Below, in pieces: positions 20,235-31,139 of a DNA stretch of 64,000 nt. Location of the stretch: contig OZ024931.1 of the NCBI GenBank assembly GCA_964017235.1, positions 138,696,033 through 138,760,032 of the forward strand, read 5' to 3'. Below the pieces are notes generated by a model that was not told where the DNA came from, made no database searches, and saw only the letters and a program-made list of their open reading frames with translations. How positions within the stretch are numbered: the stretch's first letter is position 1; each line of letters starts with the position of its first letter. Origin of the DNA: Sabellastarte sp. h YS-2021. Taxonomy: Eukaryota > Annelida > Polychaeta > Sabellida > Sabellidae. The translations under genes were made by a program, and so were the position numbers.

Positions 20235-21530
20235 TCAATATGAGCTTTAACATTAAGTTTATTGTCAAATATAACATCAAAAAACTTAGTTTGTGAAACA
20301 ACAGGATTGCATATTGATAATGTTGGTCTGGATGAAGTTTCCTGTTATTACAGAAATGTATATAAGCAGTTTTGGTCTTAGAAAATTTAAAACCATTTGC
20401 ATCAGACCAGTTGTCAACCTTATCCAGAAACAACTGAAGTTGCCTTCTGTTGAAGCCATATTTCTAGACAGAAAAAGTCATCACCGAAGGATATTGCTGA
20501 AAGCTAGAAGGACTAATATCAGCAATACTATTCATCTTTAGAATAAATAAAGTTACAGTGAAGATGCTGCCTTGAAGGGCACGGATCTCTTGCTCATGCA
20601 GATCAGAATATACTGAACCAACATGAATTTTAAAAGCTCTGTTGGGTAAAAAATACTTAATAAATATGGCATTTGCCCCTTTAAGCAAGCTTTATATAAA
20701 TCTCTAGCAACATCATGTTTCCATACAGTGCTACGTTATTTCTATAATCAAAACATCACAGACACTACATGATTGCCTCTTAAAATGAATCTCAAATAAC
20801 AGATTCAAGTGTAATTAACTGGTCTGTTGTAGTTTCACCTTTTCCAGAACCACTTTGATATTTTGTTAAAATATTATGTGTTTCAAGGAACCAAACTAAT
20901 CTAGTGTTAATAATTCTTTCAATGATTTTGCATAATCAGCTCGTTAGAAATATGGGACAATAATTGGTTGGTTTTTTATTCTTTACCTTGTCCAGCAAAA
21001 GATATAACTGTGGCTTCTTTTCAGGATTCAGGAATTCAACCTGAAACTCATACATCATTAAATATATCGAGATATACCATAGGTTAGTCTCTGCTAAGAT
21101 GCTTAAGCAGTCGATAATAAATTTCATCTGGACCAGTGGCTGTGTTCAAAACTTATTTTCCTAATAATTTGGTATATTTATTCGCTGGTGGTTTTACAAT
21201 TAATTTTGATACATATCCAAGCCATGATTTCCTCTTATTTTTAAAAATTATTTACAAGCATTGGCACAACAATTTTTAAATTCAATAATGTTATCTGATG
21301 TAGGATTTGTATGGCTTTTATATCCATTGAATTTTACAAGTTTTATTACTCTTTTTTGCATTCACTGTTGAACCATGGTTTGTAGATACCGGTGGACAGC
21401 CCAGGTGACTTAAGAACACAGTTTGTAACTATTTCATTCATTTTCTTGTAGGAAATGTAGGAACTGTTCCATCACATCAATGAAGCAATGCCTATTTATT
21501 TCTATGAAACACAAAAGATTAAATTATGGT
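20235..21530 (-). pseudogene. Jockey-like non-LTR reverse transcriptase relic
   Basis: Read leftwards from about 21530 the minus strand gives the RT of the Jockey type: a linker with TATGPDEIYYRLLKHL near 21120, NKKPTNYCPIFLTS then LCKIIERIINTRLVWFLE near 20900-20985, HNILTKYQSGSGKGETTTD, a motif B block ALQGSIFTVTLFILKMN near 20540-20590, and VDNWSDANGFKFSKTKT near 20400. Motif A and the YADD-like motif are not readable. Several frameshifts and stops are present. It is clearly different from the CR1 and L1/Tx1 families elsewhere in the window. Confidence 0.8.
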
Positions 21531-21540
21531 GAATCAGGCT

Positions 21541-23520
21541 TTTTTAGATTCTGATGAGGAACATTGCACAGGAGACACTTTTTTGGATAATCTCATTACA
21601 ACAATGGTCATTTTATGTATATGTAGCACATTTTAAAATGAATTATCATCTTATATATTACTTTTTATGTTGTTTGCTAATTTCATCCTGTTTTATATCT
21701 ATATGTAACCCCGGTACATTGTTATACCAACTTCCTCAAAAAGCGAATGTTATCACCCATCTTGCCGGGAATTTGACCAATGTTTCCCCTACATCAAGCA
21801 TTGGGTATTATCAACAATCTAATCTGTGTCTTATAAGTTTACTCTTAGTCTATTTCCAATTAGTAAAAAGCCATTCTCCTATTGTTGGTGTCTGGTGGTG
21901 TTGTTACTTAGCTTAAGGTGAGGCTGTAGTGTGGGGTGTTAGGGTACCTGTGAGTCACCCACAGGACGAAGAGTTGTGACAGTGTTGAAGTGTAGGGTTA
22001 TATGTTTGAGGCCCCCACTGTTGAGCTTAGAGTAGGGCTTCTTACTTATGAACAACCCCACCAGTCATGTGGGGTACTCTTTGGGTACTCTTTGGGTACT
22101 CCTCTTTATGGCACTGTTCACAGTTGCACTGGCCCACAGGTATGAGTGGTTCAACTATAGAATATCTTATACATCATGTCCTCCTTTGATACGGGTTGCA
22201 AAAAATTTTTCATATTTGTGTTCCTGCCAAAAATTTTCAACCATGGTTAATAGAAGAGGGCTTTTGTTGTTGCTGCTACTGGGAGGAGATGTGTCCCTCA
22301 ACCCTGGTCCGCGTTCACTTGATGTTTTTGAATGCCAGATCCATAAGGAACAAGGGTCCACTCCTAGCCGAAATGGTTACTTCAAATGACTTTGATTTCT
22401 TAATTTTCAGCACATATTCATCCCTTTGATTCAGATAGCTTTTTATGGTCTATAACTCCTCCTGATTTTATTTTTCCTCACAAGCCTCATCCCTCATTTG
22501 TTGGTTACCTCTCATCTATCAATTGTTCATATTACATCTGTGGTGGCTTCAACATTCATGTTGACGTTCCACTTGGTGATGGTCATAAATTCATTACCTT
22601 TCTTGATTCGTGTGATCTGAAACAGTTAGTCGATAAACCTACTCATCTGCATGGTCATATATTGGACCTCATTTTATCCCCCAGTGACCAGGGCACTTTT
22701 GCTGATATCAAAATTTGTGACTTTGTTTCTGATCATGCATTAGTCAAATGCACAGTTGCCTTCCCTTGTCAAGTGGCTCACACTCCAAATATAGTTCAAT
22801 ATAGATATAACCGTATCAACATGTCTGACTTCTGCTCAGATCTCAAAAATACTTCCTTTGTCAAGTCTTCAGTTGATGCTGTTGTTGATCTTTGCGAACA
22901 ATATGAACATGTTTTGGGTAATGTTCTTGATGCGCCTCTCATATCTAGATTGATAAAAAAATTCCACAGATTGGATGTCTGATGATTATCGACATGCAAA
23001 GTCCCTTAGGTGCCAATTTGAGAGAACCTGGCGTAGGGCTGAAAAGCCACTGAACAGAAGTCGGCTTCATCGTCAGATTGCTCTGTGCAATGCACATGTA
23101 AACAAGGACAAGTCAGACTACTATAGCAAACTGATTTCAGACAATAGTCATGACTCTCAAATACTTTTGCATGAGCTCCATAAAACCCTGAATAGGGTTT
23201 CTGATGCCACACTTCCATCCCATGAATCTGAAAAGTCATTGGCTGACCAGTTCGCCTCCTTCTTTTCCAACAAAATTAAGAAAATTAGAGATAACTTTGC
23301 TCCCTCTGGCACTAAATACAATGTTCACCCACCTTCAGATCCTCCAAAAATTATTGTTTTTATACAAGTTTATGCAGAGGCTTTTGATAAAACATTAAAA
23401 CATCACCAACCAAATCATGTCTATTGGATCCATTGCCTATATTCCTTATCAAGGAATGCATTTATATACTGCTGCCATCACCTACAAAGCTGGTTAACTG
23501 CCATTGCCAGTACCATACCA
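21541..23520 (+). pseudogene. CR1-like retrotransposon A3 with 2A-like leader
   Basis: This is the most complete 5' half of family A. After the 5' UTR an ORF at 22048-22389 ends in a leucine stretch and GDVSLNPGP (22285-22311). After a frameshift come endonuclease parts (CDLKQLVDKPTHLHGH-like near 22610, LDLILSPSDQ, ICDFVSDHALVKC at 22662-22760). A 234-codon open stretch from 22975 covers the linker (SLRCQFERTWRRAEKPLNR) and the RT entry (SLADQFASFFSNKIKKIRD). It stops before the RT catalytic motifs near 23520. Within the leader a 12-bp unit GGGTACTCTTTG is tripled near 22076-22105. Confidence 0.85.
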
Positions 23521-24094
23521 TGGAGATGCTGGATAGATTATATGTTAAGGTGGAAAGCGTTTTTGAAGAGATGCAAACAGGCGAAAGTTGGGGCAAACAG
23601 AACTCATAAGGTAAATCATTCCAACGTGTGGGGGTATCAAAAGAAAATCAATAGCCAAAGTAATTTTTTATTTATGTAGATGGAAAGAATTGGAGAACCT
23701 CCCGCAACTTACATCTGGATGGCTTTATCTTGTGCTATATTTTCCACAACAAGTTGAAAAAAGTGAACCAAAATATCAGGGATGACTGCTGTGAAGAAAC
23801 TTGTAAACTAAAGTAGGGGTTTGAAGATGCAATGAGGGGCCACGGTGGCAGAGTGGTAACACTCTCGCCTCCCACCTCTGAGGCCGGGGTTCGATCCCTG
23901 CACAGCCTCAAGTGGGAAAGCTGGTAGTTGCTTGCCGTTGGTCGGCAGTTTACAGTACAGAACCTTAACAAACTCTATGTACTGGTTTCCTCTGCTCTTT
24001 CAACTACCCGTGGTGATATGACCTGTACAGTGTTGAAAGTGACGTATAACCCCAAATAAATAAATAAATAAAATGAAGATGCAATGAAATTCAA
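23521..24094. other. Unassigned sequence containing a SINE
   Basis: Apart from the SINE at 23836-24073 I recognise nothing. The sequence before the SINE (GGAGATGCTGGATAGATTA onward) and the ORF after it may belong to one unknown element, because removing the SINE and one target repeat joins them smoothly. Confidence 0.4.
23836..24073 (+). mobile_element. SINE-1, copy c
   Basis: A full-length copy with box A-like TGGCAGAGTGG, box B GGTTCGATCCC and a four-unit AAAT tail. The 14-bp target duplication TGAAGATGCAATGA lies at 23822-23835 and 24074-24087. Confidence 0.93.
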
Positions 24095-24421
24095 ATGGCA
24101 ACGAAAGGAATTGATAATAGAAGATGCCCATTTGTTTTTGTTAGAGTTTGTGATTGGAATACACCACAGTTTATGCAAGTGGAAACTGGACAGACTCCTG
24201 AAGAGAGAGCTGTAGTAATCAAGGTGACTACTCACCACGGCATTGGTCACCAGAATAATAGCCTCTTATGTTGGATATTGTCTAACCCGCCTGAGATCAT
24301 GCATTTGAATGAAGCAAGTGTTAGATATATTGTAGACATAATCAGCAAAAGAGAAGTTCTTTACAACAACTGCTGGATGTATGAAATTACCAAATATTCT
24401 TACAAAGAGGTGGGTTTCTAA
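24095..24421 (+). CDS. Hypothetical ORF, unknown family
   Basis: A 108-codon ORF with acidic and hydrophobic segments such as FVRVCDWNTPQFMQVETGQ and ASVRYIVDIISKREVLYNN. I do not recognise it. It has no signal peptide or membrane segment. It lies between a SINE and a minus-strand CR1 fragment, so it is more likely part of an undescribed repeat than a host gene. The start is the first ATG; the frame may extend upstream of the SINE insertion. Confidence 0.3.
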   Translation: MATKGIDNRRCPFVFVRVCDWNTPQFMQVETGQTPEERAVVIKVTTHHGIGHQNNSLLCWILSNPPEIMHLNEASVRYIVDIISKREVLYNNCWMYEITKYSYKEVGF

Positions 24422-24429
24422 TTTCTTAG

Positions 24430-25065
24430 ACCCCAAGATGATGAACATTGTTTGATCAGGGTTTATTTTCAGCTTACTTTACAATATCCATTCTTAAACA
24501 TCTTGAATACATGAATTCAGTTTATCAAAAGTCAGGGCTGCATTTATGTGAGACATATAAACAAACAACTGTCTGTCTGTGCAGAAGTGAAATTTGATGT
24601 TGGGTTATATTCCAATAACCTTACTCAAACAATTTGTGCATAAAGAGAAAAACAGCGCAGTGCCAAGGACCTTGTGGATTCTCAAACAACAGCTGATGCA
24701 ATTTAGAGAGGGCTGAGCCAATTTTAATTGCTTAGAATCAGTGGCTGACATAGGAGGAAAACAAGCTTAAGGTCGTGCCACACACACCAAACCATCACTT
24801 AAGACAATTAAGGAAGAGTAGTGTGGTCAATTGTGTCAAATGCAGTTGACAAATCAATGACGATGTGCAGTAGGGTGACCATCTGACAGTGAGAGATGGA
24901 TCTTATTTTTAATATGCATGAGGGCGGTTTTGGTGGAATGACCAGTTTTGTATGCAGATTGCTTTCTTTATGAAGGAATTAGCAACTGCCTTATTGCATT
25001 TTTTAGGTGAAACACCCTCAGCCAAAGACTGATAAGTTTTGTAATTGATGAAAGTAAACTATTCA
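24430..25065 (-). pseudogene. CR1-like RT fragment, minus strand
   Basis: The minus strand reads the RT core of a third CR1-like subfamily: a TKTALMHIKNKIHLSL-type segment near 24930, motif A IDLSTAFDTIDHTT near 24840, a frameshifted motif B region near 24690, a motif C remnant of the form TDDRQLFVYMSH near 24560 and the KINPDQTMFIILG segment near 24450. Truncated at both ends, with several frameshifts. Confidence 0.72.
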
Positions 25066-25214
25066 CACAAAAGGAAAGTAGACACTGGATCTAAATAAAA
25101 ATGATATTTTAGGTAACTTTTGATGGTCTAAAGAATCTTATTCTCTGAGACCTCATTAAATTGAGATATGTTGGGAGATGGACACATAGGTGTTTTAACT
25201 GTTGAGGAAGATAC
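25066..25214. other. No recognisable feature
   Basis: A short spacer between a CR1 fragment and a duplicated segment. Confidence 0.4.
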
Positions 25215-25680
25215 TAGAGTTTTCTAGTCTTTGAATGTATTTCTTGCCTGTTCCAAAAACTGGAAGCTTCCTCAATGATGTTTTCAAAAAATATTTGTGT
25301 TTTATCTCTCTAAAGAAAAAAAATTCCTAATGAGGATAATTGGCTTTTAGAACTCACCACGGAGATGTGATATAAAATATTATTATCATAACAGTCATCT
25401 TTTAGCTATACTTAGCATATTTTATTCCATTTTTTATCTTAAATGTTGCTACTAATCCAGTAGAGAGGCTTGTATTGTCCTTTTTTGGTTCGTTTTGGTT
25501 AAATTCACTGTCATACATATTTTTTCTAGTGGCGGATATATTGGCCCATCCAACTAGGTATTATCATTTTTTTCATCTGAACATTTGCTTAAATCGAATA
25601 GTGGGTATAATCATTAACCTAAATGGGTTATACCTGTTCTTTTTGTTGAATGTATAGTACTCCTGAGTCTGTTATTGTTT
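25215..25680. repeat. Third, partial copy of the 670-1370 segment
   Basis: Colinear with 670-1370 and 28520-28940, including TCAATGATGTTTT, CTCTAAAGAAAAAA, ATGAGGATAATTGG, TTTTTTATCTTAAATGTTGC and GTGGGTATAATCAT. It is more diverged than the other two copies are from each other. It contains neither the spectrin exon nor the SINE, and stops near GTCTGTTATTG just before the CR1 A leader. Confidence 0.8.
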
Positions 25681-26776
25681 TTTGCACACTAAAGACGTTT
25701 ATTTTCTATGACATCAAGCATCTTTCAATCACACATTGATCACTATGTCAACACTTCCCACATATAAACCATATATCAACAGCACTCCTGTATATAACAC
25801 ACCAACCACTCAAAACCATTAATGTTGTAAACAAAATCCCTTCAGATCTTCTACTTTCTTTCTACCTTTTTCTTTTAAACACAAACAGTTGAGAACCTTA
25901 TTCATTAAACATTTTCTTAATTTATGAAAGCCTCAGCTCAGCATAAATGAACCAAATATCAATTTCTGTATTTTAAACACAACACTATACAGATTGTACT
26001 AGACACTAGAATTTATTCAAAGTAATTTTTCACACTATTTGATTTAGGTGGTATATCAACCAAACAGCTTCTCTTATTTTCAAATCACTGTTAAGTGTAA
26101 GGGTTTTGTATTCCAGATACTTAATGAAATTGAGAAAAACATCCACAATTAGATCAAAAGCCAGTAGTTTTGTTGGAACTTACCAACTAACAAACCAAAA
26201 AGAAAAAAAAAATTCTGCAATGAACATGTTGAAAGGATTTTTTTCGAAGAATTGAATAAGAATTTGTTGAAATTATATTTTGTCAGAAAAAATCACTTTT
26301 CTGGGTGTCAAACTGTTGCATTTCAGTCCAAAACAAATGCAACATTTTGATGAAAAATTTATTTAATCGTCTTTGTTCAATTTCTCTCAAGGCATCTGGT
26401 TACATTGTTTTAAATCTTTTATCCAATAAATTCTAGAAGCACCATCTAGTAAGTCATTTGTTGATAAAAGGAGATTTGTTTTCAGTTTTGAAATCTCACA
26501 TGCAACTTATCATACAAAGATGACATAAAATAGAACATAATCACTTGAAACATCGCCAGTTAGAACAAATAGCTTGATATGATATCAGATTGCTTCTATT
26601 CAGAATGCACTGAAATCACTTGCATTGGTCATATACTACAAAACTAAACTAAAATTGCTAAACTGCCTTACAATATTTATGTCTCTTCCTCTACTAATCT
26701 TTCTAATTGAAATATTTTGTGTATCACAATAGAATATAGAGCATGTCACAAATAGAGCAAAGCCTTTAAAGTCTCC
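25681..26776. other. Long AT-rich stretch without features
   Basis: About 1.1 kb with no convincing ORF, SINE or TIR. If the duplication extends beyond the window edge, this would correspond to sequence just left of position 1. I looked on the minus strand for further alpha-spectrin exons and did not find one. Confidence 0.45.
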
Positions 26777-27189
26777 AATAATAATATGCGATTCATATGG
26801 TTTTAACATAAACCAGACAATGAATGTTGCTTGATCAGATACTCCTGGTAAAATGTGATGTTGTTACATATAAAATTGTTCTCATTTCTCAACTTTTATA
26901 TTATTCACTTGATTTTCTTTTATTCATTACTTATTACATCCTTGTTTTATTACTTCTGGATATACAAAATGGCTAGCCTAAGTCACTAGATTTCAAGCAT
27001 CTATATCTACCACCTGGTAGGTGTAACTACAAAACAGTCTACCAATCTTACAATCATATCTACTTATTGGTTCAAGCCACAAATACTACTGATTTACATG
27101 CAAGTCCTTAGGAGTTTCAAAACAATGGTATTTGCAACAATTGGATCATTTGTACACACAACTTCCAAAACTAAAAATCTTTTATTAAA

Positions 27190-28279
27190 GGAAGAGGCTA
27201 TATACACGCCGGCGTGTACATAACGGTCGGTACTGGTCTTCTATACACACCGGCGTGCATATTAGAGTACTTCATTCCTTATATAGACGCCAGTGGCATG
27301 TATATAAAAAAGGTGAGAATATTATATGCACGCCAGCACATATTAATGGACATGGATGAATGAAATATTTTAAATAATGGTGACATATTATATTATTATG
27401 CTTATAAAAAAATACTAAATAAAAATGTCAATAAAATAATATTATATTTTAAATCAGAATTGGGTTTTTATGCTATTGAAATGTCTACTGGTTGTAAGCA
27501 TTATACACCAATAATGTTTTAATCTTTTTAAAGCATTATATACATGCTGCCATGTCTAATTCTGCTTGAGTTAACACTTAAAATATCATATTTGTAAAAT
27601 ATATTTATTTTTACTCATGAACTTAACTTTAACTTGAAAATTTTTGCACAAAAACTGAATGTATGTGGGAGTATTTAATGTACACATTTACTAATTTCAC
27701 ATATTTACTGTAACATATTTATATTATTTTTTTGGGAAAGAAGCAAAATATAAGCTCTCATTTAGAAAACCTAATGTCATTGGAAGTTTACACTAAAATA
27801 TGAATTATAATTTCCTTAAAACATTTTTTGACAAAAATTATAATATCCCAGTTGTTTAGAAAAGAAAAACCTAAGTTAAATAGAAGTAATCACTATACCA
27901 TGAAAACTCCATTGACACAAAAACACCATAGACAACCATACATATTTAAAAAAATTATTTTCATGTATATAAATTAATATTATATTAAATTTGGATCACA
28001 TACTGTGACTTGGCACCAGTACCTAGGTCTAAATAGCCCAGAACAAACATGATCACAATGCACTGGTGAAATTTATAAAATGTCATTCATTTCATATTTA
28101 GGGTCAAATAGAGAAACTATTACAAACCAATTTATAAAAAAAACACCAAATAAGATCTATTTGGTGTTATTTGACAAATATAGTAACCATTTGTCAAGAA
28201 ATTTCATTGGTTAAAACTGGCGTGTATATAAGGAGTTAATTGCCCTTATATACATGCCAGCGTGTATATAGCCGATTCG
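27190..28279. mobile_element. 1090-bp non-autonomous TIR transposon with palindromic terminal motifs
   Basis: It is absent from the paralogous site near 421-432. A 9-bp direct repeat TTTATTAAA flanks it (27181-27189 and 28280-28288). The termini are inverted repeats of about 34 bp whose core reads GGCTATATACACGCCGGC on the left and GGCTATATACACGCTGGC on the right (complement). The palindromic core GGCGTGTATA/TATACACGCC recurs several times within about 150 bp of the left end and 70 bp of the right end, like transposase-binding repeats. The interior is about 80 percent AT, without an ORF, but with two strong hairpins near 28140-28200 (AACACCAAATA with TATTTGGTGTT; TTGACAAAT with ATTTGTCAA). 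A 9-bp duplication would suit Mutator-like elements; the superfamily is unproven. Confidence 0.85.
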
Positions 28280-28316
28280 TTTATTAAAAAAACAACAGAT
28301 GTGTGAAAACAGTAAC

Positions 28317-28456
28317 CTAGCAGACTGCACATTCTCTGTCTCACGGCTGATCATAAATGCCATGTGCTGACACCAGATCATCCCTGTTGAGATAGACACT
28401 ATCCAGTATAGCCTCAAAGACTGGATCTCTCTGTCCCTCTTCCACCATGGGCAGGT
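28317..28456 (-). pseudogene. Alpha-spectrin EF-hand exon, frameshifted duplicate
   Basis: The second copy of the exon at 467-614. It is 140 bp, 8 bp shorter, because of a deletion where the other copy encodes SLQEY, which shifts the frame before the AFMISRETENV segment. The EF loop is also altered: the first loop Asp is Tyr and the loop Gly is Asp. The AG acceptor and GTTAC donor remain. It still contains the alpha-spectrin-typical MVEEGQRDP. It cannot contribute a normal EF-hand. Confidence 0.85.
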
Positions 28457-28699
28457 CTGTTATTGGTTGTTCTGGCTTCTTTTTACTCAGTCTAAGGTGA
28501 GGCTGTAGTATAGTTTTCTTGTCTTTAAATGTATTTAATACCTGTTCCAATAACTTGAATTTTCCTTCAATGATGTTTTTACAGTATTCCTGTTTTGTGT
28601 CTCTAAAGAAAAAATTTAACCATGAGGATAATTGGAATTTTGAACTCATCACAGAGAAACAGTTGTTTTAGATATTTTATTAAATTTTTTATCTTAAAT

Positions 28700-30834
28700 G
28701 TTGCTACTGATTCAGTGGAGAAATTTATATTTTATATCTTCCTTTTTTGGTTTGATTTGGTCAAATTCACTGTTATATATATTTTTTTCTAATAGCAGGT
28801 ATATTGGTCCGTCTAACTGGGTAGTATTGATGTTTTTTTTTCATCTGAATATTTGTTCATATCAAAAAGTGGGTATAATCATTCACCTAATTGGGTACTA
28901 TCTGTTCTTTTTGTTGATTTTATACTTCTCCTGAGTCTGTTATTGGTTATTCTGTGGGGCTGTTACTCAGTGTAATGTGAGACTGTAGTGTGGGCTGTTA
29001 AGGTACCTGTGAATCGCCTACATGACAAAGAACTGTGACTGTGTGAGGGACATCTTTCTGAATCCCCGTAAGGGGTTAAGGTACCTATAGGCTTCTTACT
29101 TTGGAGCAATCCCACTAGTCATGCTCATCTTTAGAGAACTCTTCATTTCACTGTTTATAGTTGCACAGGGTCGTAGGTATGAGTGGTAAAACAAGTCTCT
29201 CATACATCAAGTACTCCTTTGTTTAAATATGGAAAAAGGTTTTCATACACGAGTTTATGGCAGAAATTTTTTAACCTCAATTAACAGAAGGGGACTTATG
29301 GTGTTACTGTTACTGTACTGTGATATGTCCCTTAACCCTGGCCATCTTATGCTGGGTGTACTGAATGCCAGATCTGTAAGAAACATGGGTCCACTCCTTG
29401 CTGATATTGTAGCATCACATGACCTTGACTTTCTCTGTCTCACTGAAACGCATGTCCATCTATCTGATACAGGTAGTTTTCTACAGTCTATTACTCCTCC
29501 TGATTTCATGTTTCTTCAAAGGCCTCATCCCTCAGGTATTGGTGGTGGTGTTAATATTTTTATTAGATCCTTCTACAGATCATATAAAACTGAATCTTCT
29601 TTTTATCGGTTATTTGAGAACATGGTGATTTCAATTGGGCTTCATGGCCGCTCAATTGTTTACCTGAATCTACGGCCCCCCCGATCGTGTACCTGCAAAT
29701 TTCAAGATGAATTCATAACTTTTGTTGGTTTCCTGTTATCTATTAAGCCTTTGTATTATATCTGTGGCAACTTTAATTTTCATGTTGATTGACCAGTTGG
29801 TGATAGTTATAAATTTATGACATTTCTTGCCTCTTGCAATCTTAAACAGTCAGTAAACCTACCATTTCGCATGGTCACAGACTGGACCTCATTCTGTCCC
29901 CAAGTGATCAGGATACTATTATTGATGTCAAAATCTGTGATTTTATCTCTGATCATGCCTTTGTCAAATGCTCTATTGCCTTTCCTCATGGTTCATATTC
30001 TACACAAAGTGCAATATAGGAGGTACGACCATATCAACATGTCTGACCTCCATTCTGATCTCAAAAACACTTCCTTTGTAAAGTCTCATGGCTAATGCTG
30101 TAGTTGATCTGTACATGTAGATGAATAATCTGTACATGATTTGGCTGATGTTCTAGACAGGCACACACCACTTGTATCTAGACTGACAAAGAAAGATTCT
30201 GAAGACTGGTTTTCTGATTCTTATTGACGTGCAAAGTTCCTTAGCTGCCAATTTGAAAAATCCTCGCGAAGGGCTAACAAGCCACTGAACAGAAGTCTCC
30301 ATGTTGCAGTGCATCCAAAAAAGTGCAGCGAGAACTGTATCAAACATGAGCAGATAAACTAGTATAACTCCTGTTCTTAAGAAATTACATTGACTTCCTA
30401 TTGAACATTGCGCAGTTTTTATAACAGCCACACTTGTTTACAAGTTTCTTCACACTGGTTTTCCCATGTATTATGCTACATATCTCTCTTACCGTGCTAG
30501 CTTTCATAGTACCAGGTGCAGTCAGAGTCGTGGTAATTTCATGATCATTCCAAAATTCTACCCTTCTATTCATAAATTTGTTAAACGGTTTGTTTATGTT
30601 TTTGCTTTTAATGCCTCCACTATCAGGAATGCACTTCCCAATGAGATTCATTTAACTCCACCCTAGCCTCCTTCAGAAAACAGCTTAAAACCTACCTGTA
30701 CACCAAGGCATATCCACCATAGTCTTAATCATCCCTGGCATTTTCTGTGGTGCTGTGGTATGGCTGTTTTGGTTCTGTTGACTCCCTTTTGATAAGGGGA
30801 GATTAAGCACTATAAAAGTCCAATTCGAATTCGA
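28700..30834 (+). pseudogene. CR1-like retrotransposon A4, RT deleted
   Basis: The best endonuclease N-terminus of family A. A 187-codon open stretch 29229-29792 runs from a leucine-rich leader with CDMSLNPGH (29319-29345, last Pro lost) through VLNARSVRNMGPLLAD, DLDFLCLTETHVHLSD and YYICGNFNFHVD. In intact elements the last block is GDFN with a catalytic Asp; here it is GNFN. Near 30295 the sequence jumps to the C-terminus, the same deletion as in A1. Unlike A1 it keeps the 3' terminus, GATTAAGCACTATAAAAGTC followed by AATTCGAATTCGAATT. Confidence 0.85.
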
Positions 30835-31139
30835 ATTACAAATTGAATTGTTCAAAATTCTACAGCTATATAAATTTTTGTACAAACTTTCTTTTTTAAA
30901 TTTTATTTTTTTGAGTATATTAAATGACACAATAATAACTACAAAATTTGTGGTTGTATGTGATCTGTTACAAACAAAATGCATTTTTTATGGATACTGT
31001 TGACCACTCAAACGCCACTGTTTAAGGTAAATTAACTACAATCCGTAACAAATTACCCACATCATATACATTTTAATTACTTAATAAATTGCCTTATTTA
31101 TAAAAACATTTTCCAGGTACCAAAATCAGAGGAATACTC
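30835..31139. other. AT-rich sequence missing from the first copy
   Basis: It follows the CR1 tail and has no counterpart near 3082, where the first copy passes directly from the CR1 3' UTR to ACTCACCTGG. The likeliest explanation is deletion in the first copy. No feature is seen. Confidence 0.5.
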
